The position numbers and the translations under genes are program-made. Below are positions 33,278-39,210 of a stretch of DNA of 39,210 nucleotides, piece by piece. Positions within the stretch are counted from its first letter, which is position 1. Every line of letters begins with the position of its first letter. The stretch is from Clostridia bacterium (lineage in GTDB: Bacteria; Bacillota; Clostridia; Peptostreptococcales; Anaerovoracaceae), in the NCBI GenBank assembly GCA_030537495.1, contig JAUNMH010000014.1, forward strand, positions 1-39,210, read 5' to 3'. The notes under the pieces were generated by a model. The model made no database searches and was not told where the DNA came from. It saw only the letters and a program-made list of their open reading frames with translations.

Positions 33278-35128
33278 TTACGTCGCTATTTCCACTTTCT
33301 TGCCGGCAAAGGCGATGCCATATTTTGCAATATCATTGATTCCTCTATCTTGCAGGTCTGCATCGTAATTCTTGGCATCTATCTGTGCTAGAGCTTTCTC
33401 AGCTGCCTTCGCTAAGGAGCCTTCATCTTTTACTGCTTTGAACTCCATTATTATTCCAGGAAGATTCTTAAGTTTAGGCTCTAGCACAAGGCCCAAACGA
33501 CCTTCTCCCGATTCCCTGTTGGAACGTACGTAATACCTGGATGACATGCCGGCCACAAGGCCTAGCATCATACCATGATAAAACCCTTCTGCAGCTCCAT
33601 CAAAACTACTAATGCATGTAATTATAAAGTTGCGCAGGCTTTCTTTTACCTTAATGCTGTCACTGTTGTACAGTGCCTTTTCAAGATCTGACACTACATT
33701 GCCGTCTAGATTCTCCTTCATCCAGGAAATAATTCCTGTGTTGTATACTCGATTAATTTCCCTGTTAGGCAAAGCCAACTCTGCAAAGGTTCCAATTTCA
33801 GTTTCGGCAACTTTGCTCGTAGTTTTCAAATATCCTGCCACCAAAAGAAAGCTGAAGATAGTGTCAACGCCATCATTAATTCTAGGGTAAATAACGTCCA
33901 TATTCAAAGATGCCTGCACAGGTTTTCCCTGCAATATGGAAACCAAATTATCTGCAATTTCAGGTGTCAGCGATGATAGGATTTCTCTGATGATTTCATT
34001 TTCACTGGTATTTGTCCAATATGGCTTGGCCTGGCACTTGTTGTAGAAGTATGTGGCTACTGACCATGGATTATAAATCTCCTGATTTCCAAATCTGTAT
34101 CCGTCATACCACTCAGCGATTTCCTCCAATTTATCGCTTTTACCATAGTATTCTGCCATGCGCTTCACTTCATCCTCTGTGAAGCCGAAGTATTCGCTAT
34201 ATTTTTCATCCAAGACGGTATTCACAACTATATTGTTTAAGCCACTAAACAAATTTTCCTTTGAAACCCTTAGTATCCCAGTAAGCACACCTAATGCCAA
34301 AGACGAATTGTCCTTTAGCCCGCCCGACAAAAGGTTTCTCATAAAATCAATGACTTCATTATAAAACTTCCTCGAGTGTCCCTGCTGGATCGGCACATCA
34401 TATTCATCGACCAAAACAATAACCTTTGACTGGTGATGTTTCTCCAGCATACGACTTAAATTTAACAGCGCCCTAGTATATTCAACTTCGTTAAGTTGAT
34501 CAGCTTGTAACTTCAATAGGTAATCCTTTTCCGCAAGGTTCAAGGACGTGCTTACAAAAAGTTCGTCATGACGCATGAATTCATCTCTTATAATGTATTT
34601 GATTGCCTCATAAGTACTTTCCCAGTCCGAAAATTTAGCATCCTTGAAGGTGATTGAAATCACAGGAAAAGCGCCCTGAAGCCTTCTATATTTTTCGCCA
34701 CAGGTCCAGATTTTTTTATTTCTGAAATATACCGAAGTATCTGTCTCGGTCTTCTCAAAATAGCTTTTTATCATATCAAGAGCCAGAGTTTTACCAAATC
34801 TTCTTGGCCTTGTGAACAACAAAACGGGCACCTGGTCATCGATTAAATCTCGAATAAGAAGCGTCTTGTCCACATAATAGCTAGTTTTTACAACGTCTAT
34901 GTATGAGGTATTTCCAATGGCGCAGGGCCGAGTTGCACCTCCCACATCTCCACTTGTACCTACAGAGTAAATGCGGTCATAAACCTGTTCTTCGGAAATT
35001 CGCCACTGCCGACCATCTTTTATCGCATCTACGAAATCCCCCTCATTGCACATTCCAACGACTCTTCTCGTTGATAATCCTAGGATTTTCGCAGCTTCGT
35101 TTGTCGAAATATATTTGCGCTCACTCAT
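33278..35128 (-). CDS. HTH - AAA-ATPase-like - PD-(D/E)XK fusion protein
   Basis: A 616-residue protein. Residues 1-55 form an excisionase/MerR-like helix-turn-helix (ISTNEAAKILGLSTRRVVGMC, RQWRISEEQV). An AAA-ATPase-like domain follows, with P-loop TRPRRFGKT (106-114) and Walker B VIVLVDEYD. The C-terminal part is the DUF1703/PD-(D/E)XK domain, with E-x-K as MEFKAVKDE (Glu562, Lys564). The motif-II Asp normally found after GR (GRxD) is missing: the sequence reads GRLGLVLEPK, so nuclease activity may be lost. The family is widespread in Clostridia and Bacteroidetes and has no firmly established role. Start at the ATG at 35128, preceded by GGAGGTG; a longer frame exists but lacks a ribosome site. 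No partner gene is evident. Confidence 0.85.
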   Translation of the reverse strand: MSERKYISTNEAAKILGLSTRRVVGMCNEGDFVDAIKDGRQWRISEEQVYDRIYSVGTSGDVGGATRPCAIGNTSYIDVVKTSYYVDKTLLIRDLIDDQVPVLLFTRPRRFGKTLALDMIKSYFEKTETDTSVYFRNKKIWTCGEKYRRLQGAFPVISITFKDAKFSDWESTYEAIKYIIRDEFMRHDELFVSTSLNLAEKDYLLKLQADQLNEVEYTRALLNLSRMLEKHHQSKVIVLVDEYDVPIQQGHSRKFYNEVIDFMRNLLSGGLKDNSSLALGVLTGILRVSKENLFSGLNNIVVNTVLDEKYSEYFGFTEDEVKRMAEYYGKSDKLEEIAEWYDGYRFGNQEIYNPWSVATYFYNKCQAKPYWTNTSENEIIREILSSLTPEIADNLVSILQGKPVQASLNMDVIYPRINDGVDTIFSFLLVAGYLKTTSKVAETEIGTFAELALPNREINRVYNTGIISWMKENLDGNVVSDLEKALYNSDSIKVKESLRNFIITCISSFDGAAEGFYHGMMLGLVAGMSSRYYVRSNRESGEGRLGLVLEPKLKNLPGIIMEFKAVKDEGSLAKAAEKALAQIDAKNYDADLQDRGINDIAKYGIAFAGKKVEIAT

Positions 35129-35279
35129 AAGTTCACCTCCGCTTCTTACAAACAAGTATACCCTTTGGCTAGCATAACTTCAAGCTAATTTCCGATGTAT
35201 TTCCGAATAAATTCCGTTACCTTCCGACACTGTTTCCGCACTTTTCCCTTACTGCGAACCAGATTCTACTCGCCTGTAA

Positions 35280-35948
35280 TTATTCATCTATGCTCAGTTC
35301 AAAATGATTCCGGTTAGTGGTGAGGAGGCCCTCCTTTTGGAGTTTTGATAGCTCTGCAGACATTGCCGCGCGGTCAACGCAGAGGTAATCTGCCAGCTGC
35401 TGCCGGTCGAAAGGAATATCAAAACTCAGTGACGCGTGGCGGATGGACTCGGCTGACAAGTACGACAGGAGCTTGTCGCGGGTGGTGCGCTTGCCGACGT
35501 GGGTGATTTTGTCATTGAAAGCCAGTATCTTGTTGGCCAGGACACCGACGAGGTTTCGAATCAGTTTCTGATGATGGCCGCAAGCCGTTGGGCACGAAGT
35601 CAAAATGCGCTGGACGTTCATGAAAATAATCTCGCAAGGCGCCTCGGCCACAACGCTGATATTTAGAACAGCTCCGGGTTTTGCTGCATAGGGCTCGCCG
35701 AAAAAGTCGCCGGGGTGGCACTTGGACAAAATGTTTCGGTGTCCCCATACATCTTCCTGAATAATCAATGCCGAGCCGGACGCCACCAGGCCCGTAACTT
35801 CAGTGGAGTCTCCGGCCCTAAAAATATATTCTCCGGCTTTTTTCGCTGTAACTGTGGCATTTACGCAGTGTAATATGGACAGGATTTCCTCATCATCAAG
35901 CCCTGTGAAGAAAGGGCTATTTCTTAAAATTGGCAAATATTTTTTCAA
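35280..35948 (-). CDS. Crp/Fnr-family transcription regulator
   Basis: A 222-residue regulator with a cyclic-nucleotide-binding-like N-terminal domain (SPFFTGLDDEEILSILHCV, GEYIFRAGDSTEVTGLVASG, CHPGDFFGE) and a C-terminal Crp helix-turn-helix (DRQQLADYLCVDRAAMSAELSK). The start is taken as TTG at 35948 (MKKYLPILRNSPFF), because AAGGAG lies six bases upstream and family members begin this way; the frame remains open to 36131 but has no ribosome site there. It is divergent from the 4Fe-4S protein gene. Similar pairs in Clostridia often lie near hybrid-cluster-protein genes and respond to redox or nitrosative stress, but none is seen here. The effector is unknown. Confidence 0.88.
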   Translation of the reverse strand: MKKYLPILRNSPFFTGLDDEEILSILHCVNATVTAKKAGEYIFRAGDSTEVTGLVASGSALIIQEDVWGHRNILSKCHPGDFFGEPYAAKPGAVLNISVVAEAPCEIIFMNVQRILTSCPTACGHHQKLIRNLVGVLANKILAFNDKITHVGKRTTRDKLLSYLSAESIRHASLSFDIPFDRQQLADYLCVDRAAMSAELSKLQKEGLLTTNRNHFELSIDE

Positions 35949-35968
35949 AGTTTTCTCCTTTTGTTGTA

Positions 35969-35994
35969 AATCAAACATACAAGTTAGTTTGATT
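35969..35994. promoter_or_regulatory. dyad between the Crp/Fnr and 4Fe-4S genes
   Basis: AATCAAAC (35969-35976) and GTTTGATT (35987-35994) are perfect reverse complements ten bases apart. It sits in the divergent promoter region, so it is a good candidate operator for the Crp/Fnr protein at both genes. A TACAAT box on the minus strand overlaps its right edge. Confidence 0.55.
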
Positions 35995-36059
35995 GTACTA
36001 TTATTGTGGCATAAAGAAAAGAGAAAATGAGAAATTAAGAAATTACGGAGGTATGGGAA

Positions 36060-36836
36060 ATGATTAGAAAGATTATACACATTGATGAAGAGAAATGTAA
36101 TGGTTGCGGTGCGTGTGCCGAAGCGTGTCATGAAGGTGCAATTGGAATGGTAAACGGAAAGGCAAAGCTTCTTCGCGACGACTACTGCGACGGTTTAGGC
36201 GACTGCCTGCCTACATGTCCGACAGGCGCTATTACTTTTGTTGAAAGAGAAGCGGCCGCATACAACGAAGCCGCAGTTAAAGCAAATATGGCCGCGAAAG
36301 CAGCTAGCGAAGGTCATGCCATTGGCGGTGGTCACGGTATGGCTGGCGGTTGCCCTGGCTCTCGCATGCGCATGATGAAACGCGAAGGTATGGCGCTGAA
36401 AGATGCTGGCAATACGGCAGCTGGAACCAGCGCACCTGCCTCGGACGTTGCTGGAGCTCGCGGACCTGTGCAATCTCAGCTAGCAAACTGGCCGGTACAA
36501 ATCAAACTGGCTCCAGTAAACGCTCCTTACTTTGACGGTGCGAAGCTGCTGATTGCCGCTGACTGTGCAGCCTATGCCTATGCCAACTTCCATCAGGAAT
36601 TTATTCGTGGCAAGGTAACTTTAATCGGCTGTCCTAAACTTGACGACATTGATTACAGTAAAAAGCTAACAGAGATTATTCAGAACAATGACATTAAGAG
36701 TGTAACTATCGTAAGAATGGAAGTGCCATGCTGCGGCGGCCTCGAAATGGCAGCAAAGCGAGCTCTTCAAAATAGCGGAAAGTTCATTCCTTGGCAGGTT
36801 GTTACTATTGGAATTGAAGGAAATATTATCGAGTAA
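36060..36836 (+). CDS. 4Fe-4S dicluster ferredoxin-like protein
   Basis: A 258-residue iron-sulphur protein. The first cluster motif is complete, C13xxC16xxC19xxxC23. The second has C43, C49 and C53 (CDGLGDC, PTCP), without the usual spacing. A glycine/histidine-rich linker (AIGGGHGMAGGCPGSRMRMM, with C98) leads to a C-terminal domain with further cysteines (DC169, GC191P, PC224C225GG). Proteins of this form accompany a Crp/Fnr regulator in many Clostridia, as here, and may pass electrons or sense redox state. Ribosome site GGAGGT. The longest neighbouring gap downstream has no hcp gene. Role uncertain. Confidence 0.87.
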   Translation: MIRKIIHIDEEKCNGCGACAEACHEGAIGMVNGKAKLLRDDYCDGLGDCLPTCPTGAITFVEREAAAYNEAAVKANMAAKAASEGHAIGGGHGMAGGCPGSRMRMMKREGMALKDAGNTAAGTSAPASDVAGARGPVQSQLANWPVQIKLAPVNAPYFDGAKLLIAADCAAYAYANFHQEFIRGKVTLIGCPKLDDIDYSKKLTEIIQNNDIKSVTIVRMEVPCCGGLEMAAKRALQNSGKFIPWQVVTIGIEGNIIE

Positions 36837-36924
36837 ACATGAAAGGCGGGTGGTGCACTAATAGGAAATCTCCCATAAGCGCAGCTCCGTCCTCGCCTAA
36901 ATTTATAACACTTAATCAAAAAAT

Positions 36925-36967
36925 CCCTTGAGAATAGTCCCTAAAACAGCGGCTCCTTTCTCGAGGG
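36925..36967 (+). terminator. weak hairpin after the 4Fe-4S gene
   Basis: CCCTTGAGAA (36925-36934) pairs with TTCTCGAGGG (36958-36967) with one G-U pair, followed after three bases by ATTTTAT. It is a possible but weak terminator for the ferredoxin-like gene. Confidence 0.35.
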
Positions 36968-36973
36968 GTAATT

Positions 36974-37045
36974 TTATGTTACGATTTCTACTTTCTTTCC
37001 TGCAAGAATATGTCTGTCGACACCCTGATGTGCAAACCCATTGAC
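36974..37045 (-). pseudogene. C-terminal scrap of a second PD-(D/E)XK protein
   Basis: A minus-strand frame ends RHILAGKKVEIVT and a stop at 36974-36976. The last residues of the fusion protein at 33278 read GIAFAGKKVEIAT and a stop. The shared AGKKVEI-x-T-stop suggests that the 3' end of a related gene remains here, the rest being lost. Upstream residues (VNGFAHQGVD) do not extend the match clearly. The piece is short, so this is tentative. Confidence 0.45.
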
Positions 37046-37077
37046 TTTATAACAAAATTTATGTATAATTTTGTTAT
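37041..37077 (+). promoter_or_regulatory. promoter with overlapping operator of the toxin-antitoxin operon
   Basis: TTGACT (37041-37046), exactly 17 bases and a perfect TATAAT (37064-37069). An 11-bp perfect inverted repeat, ATAACAAAATT (37049-37059) and AATTTTGTTAT (37067-37077), spans the spacer and -10 box. This is the expected layout for autorepression by an antitoxin. Confidence 0.85.
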
Positions 37078-37096
37078 CATATAAGGAGGTGCGTTT

Positions 37097-37360
37097 ATGC
37101 CGACAATCAGATCAAGTGCTGATTTAAGGAATAATTACAATGAAATTTCTACATTTTGTCATAATTATCCAGAACCAGTTTTCATTACGAAGAATGGAAA
37201 AGGCGACCTTGCAGTTATGAGCATTGAAGCCTACGAAAATCTTGCCAGTCGCTTTGAGCTTTACAGCCAAATCAAGGACGGAATTGACGATATTGCATCA
37301 GGCAACACCCGACCTTTCTCTGAAGCTATGGCAGATATCAGGAGTCGCCGCACACGATGA
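37097..37360 (+). CDS. Phd/YefM-family antitoxin
   Basis: An 87-residue DNA-binding antitoxin. The N-terminal half has the Phd/YefM fold pattern (IRSSADLRNNYNEI, PVFITKNGKGDLAVMSIEAYENL), and the C-terminal part (QIKDGIDDIASGNTRPFSEA) is the toxin-wrapping region. It should bind and neutralise the following toxin, and repress the operon through the 11-bp inverted repeat over its promoter. GGAGGTG precedes the ATG. Its final four bases overlap the toxin start (ATGA), so the two are translationally coupled. Confidence 0.93.
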   Translation: MPTIRSSADLRNNYNEISTFCHNYPEPVFITKNGKGDLAVMSIEAYENLASRFELYSQIKDGIDDIASGNTRPFSEAMADIRSRRTR

Positions 37361-37689
37361 GTTATCAGCTTCATATCACATCCACCGCAGAGCATGATAT
37401 TATGCGTGCTGCGGATTACATCGAATTTACCCTAAAAAATCCACAAGCTGCTGACAATCTGTTAAATGCTGTCACAAAGCAGATAGGAACATTATCAGAT
37501 TTTCCTCAAAAGTTCCGTCTTGTCGATGATCCGGTTTTAGCAAGTTGGGAAATTCGTTTTGTAATAATCAATAATTACCTTGCCTTTTATACTATTGATG
37601 AAGAAAAGCAGACCGTTATTGTAGTCCGTTTTCTCTATCAAAAAAGTAACTGGTGTTCCATTCTTCGACAGGGATTTCCCCTGGTTTAA
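37357..37689 (+). CDS. RelE/ParE-superfamily toxin
   Basis: A 110-residue toxin of the RelE/ParE fold. ITSTAEHDIMRAADYIEF fits the N-terminal helices, LSDFPQKFRLVDDP the central part, and IRFVIINNYLAFYTIDEEKQTVIVVRFLYQ the terminal strands. The tail carries the usual SNW segment. RelE-type members cleave mRNA on the ribosome and ParE members poison gyrase; the sequence alone does not settle which. It overlaps the antitoxin gene by four bases. Confidence 0.9.
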   Translation: MSYQLHITSTAEHDIMRAADYIEFTLKNPQAADNLLNAVTKQIGTLSDFPQKFRLVDDPVLASWEIRFVIINNYLAFYTIDEEKQTVIVVRFLYQKSNWCSILRQGFPLV

Positions 37690-37713
37690 GGAATCTGTTT
37701 TTGCAGATTCCTT
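37688..37713 (+). terminator. hairpin at the end of the toxin gene
   Basis: AAGGAATCTG (37688-37697) and CAGATTCCTT (37704-37713) form a perfect 10-bp stem around TTTTTG, starting inside the toxin stop codon. The T-run after it is short, so termination strength is uncertain. Confidence 0.6.
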
Positions 37714-37784
37714 TACTATATCATTTCTTGGCAGGTGATTGAATAGCAATAGTTGTTTATTATAAAACATCTTAAAAAAGGGCA

Positions 37785-38083
<299 letters not shown>

Positions 38084-38105
38084 TATGAATTTTTTGTTAT
38101 CAATG

Positions 38106-38130
38106 TTCAACTTATTATTGCAATTTACGA
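38106..38130 (+). mobile_element. probable right end of the IS30-type element
   Basis: TTCAACTTATTATTGCAATT with the next five bases lies about 25 bases past the transposase remnant. AT-rich ends of this kind, with a TTGCAATTT core, are typical of Firmicute IS30-family elements. No matching left end was found in the window. Confidence 0.45.
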
Positions 38131-38203
38131 AAGTAAAGTTTTTCGTTTTAATTGAAAATTACAACCCCATAAAGGCTTTTTGTTCAACGAACTTTTATCC
38201 TGC

Positions 38204-38230
38204 AATTTGTGCAGACCGTCTGCACAAATT
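38204..38230 (-). terminator. 12-bp hairpin abutting the nuclease gene stop
   Basis: AATTTGTGCAGA (38204-38215) and TCTGCACAAATT (38219-38230) form a perfect 12-bp stem with a three-base loop, starting at the base after the stop of the DUF1016 gene. No T-run follows on the minus strand, so it may protect the 3' end. Confidence 0.55.
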
Positions 38231-39210
38231 CTATTCTGTTTCCTTTTCTTCGTTATCCTGCTGCTGAAGATAAAACATTGCCTTTTGGGTTTCAATCTCC
38301 GCTTTCAGTTCTTCTTTTGTCGGTAAGTATAATTTGTACTTGGAAGCAAATAATTGTTCATTGCCGTGCATAACAGAATAACGTGCAATATCATCATCTG
38401 TATCAGAACAAAGAACAATACCGATTGTTGGGTTATCGCCCTCACTGCGTTTCAGTTCGTCATACATACGGATATACATGTCCATCTGCCCTACATCTTG
38501 ATGTGTTATCTTCTCTGTTTTCAGGTCGATGAGGACAAAGCATTTCAGTATGTAATTGTAAAACACAAGGTCGATATAGTAGTCCTGCTTCTCCGTATGA
38601 ATATGCTGCTGTCTTGCCACAAAAGCATATCCCTTTCCAAGTTCCATTAAGAATTTTTGCAAATTGGAAAGGATACTTTTCTCAAGGTCACTCTCTGTAA
38701 AATCTGTATTCTGAGAAAATCCTAAGAACTCCGCAACTACCGGATTTTTGATGAACTCCAACTTATCATTCTGATACGATGCAGTCAGTTCCTTCATTTC
38801 ACCTTCTACAAGCTCTTTTTTCTGAGTTTTAAGCATACGGTAATAATACTGAGAAGAAATATTCCTTTGCAAAGTACGGACACTCCAAGTCTGTTCTGCG
38901 GCTTCTTTCTCATACCAGTCACGAGCTGCTGGGTCTTTGACCTGTAATAACGCTGCATAATGTGACCAAGACAGTAATCCAACAGATTTTCCAGACGGTG
39001 TCTGGAAAATCTCAGGGTAAGTCTTATAGAAAGAATAAAAGCTGTACAGATTTGACTTTGTATAACCTTTTCCATATTCAGCCGATAATTCTTTTGCCAA
39101 CTTTTTTATAATTTCAGCACCATATTTTGCCCTGTCCTCGCCCTGCAATTCTTCACTTGCGATTCTATAACCAAGGAGCCAATTTCTCTGTATCAGCGTT
39201 GTATTGACCG
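38231..39210 (-). CDS. DUF1016 / YhcG-type PD-(D/E)XK nuclease-like protein, partial
   Basis: The frame runs off the right edge of the window without a stop or convincing start, so the N terminus is missing; at least 326 residues are visible. The frame before the TTG at 39148 is coding too (VNTTLIQRNWLLGYRIASEE), matching the DUF1016 N-terminal domain (W-x-G-x-x-I, then GEDRAKYG). The C-terminal half is the PD-(D/E)XK nuclease-like domain: IDLVFYNYILKCFVLIDLKTEK supplies the Asp and the D-x-K pair, followed by GQMDMYIRMYDE. Such proteins (YhcG type) are common next to restriction-modification and toxin-antitoxin loci and mobile elements. Role not established. Confidence 0.9.
   Translation of the reverse strand, partial: VNTTLIQRNWLLGYRIASEELQGEDRAKYGAEIIKKLAKELSAEYGKGYTKSNLYSFYSFYKTYPEIFQTPSGKSVGLLSWSHYAALLQVKDPAARDWYEKEAAEQTWSVRTLQRNISSQYYYRMLKTQKKELVEGEMKELTASYQNDKLEFIKNPVVAEFLGFSQNTDFTESDLEKSILSNLQKFLMELGKGYAFVARQQHIHTEKQDYYIDLVFYNYILKCFVLIDLKTEKITHQDVGQMDMYIRMYDELKRSEGDNPTIGIVLCSDTDDDIARYSVMHGNEQLFASKYKLYLPTKEELKAEIETQKAMFYLQQQDNEEKETE

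Overview
The window looks like a chromosomal segment of an anaerobic, low-to-medium GC Firmicute of the class Clostridia, possibly a relative of the Anaerovoracaceae / Eubacteriales Family XIII. The grounds are strong GGAGG ribosome sites, TTG starts, NhaC-type transporters, a sigma-54 activator, a Crp-ferredoxin pair, and several large secreted proteins with MBG/Ig-like, fibronectin-like and copper-amine-oxidase-N-like domains. The family placement is inference. No rRNA, tRNA or CRISPR array was seen.

Layout. 1-774 is a gene-free left flank ending in the asnS terminator. 775-3838 holds pgi then asnS on the minus strand, behind a good sigma-70-type promoter (3889-3917). 4044-4949 (+) is a secreted Ig-like protein, followed by about 785 bases without a gene that carry a family of long palindromes with an AATTAG loop. 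5735-8848 (-) is a complete pantothenate operon in the order panG-type reductase, panB, panC, panD, with a consensus promoter at 9001-9029 and a terminator at 5675. 9036-16209 (-) is a sigma-54-controlled transport module: a histidine kinase with an extracytoplasmic amino-acid-binding-like sensor domain, an NtrC-type response regulator, two NhaC-family transporters and a small membrane protein. A near-consensus -24/-12 promoter (12695-12709), with a 14-bp perfect dyad about 110 bases upstream of the expected start, precedes the transporters.

16290-33083 is rich in cell-surface genes. Two paralogous secreted proteins (16290-18218 and 31056-32996) are duplicated together with their promoter and terminator. 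Between them lie an extracellular solute-binding lipoprotein paired with a membrane-anchored LuxR-type regulator (+ strand, no permease), a two-gene operon of giant secreted proteins (one with a C-terminal dockerin-like pair of repeats, the other with an N-terminal cohesin-like domain), and a MATE efflux pump whose ribosome site directly abuts the upstream terminator hairpin.

33116-39210 is an accessory, decaying region. It contains a HTH-AAA-PD-(D/E)XK fusion whose nuclease Asp appears to be lost, a divergent Crp/Fnr regulator and 4Fe-4S protein around a dyad, the C-terminal scrap of a second PD-(D/E)XK protein, a complete Phd/RelE-type toxin-antitoxin operon with an operator over its promoter, a frameshifted IS30-family transposase remnant, and a DUF1016/YhcG-type nuclease gene running off the right edge.

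The strongest candidates for undescribed biology are the sigma-54 transport module, the binding-protein/membrane-LuxR pair and the dockerin/cohesin-like operon.
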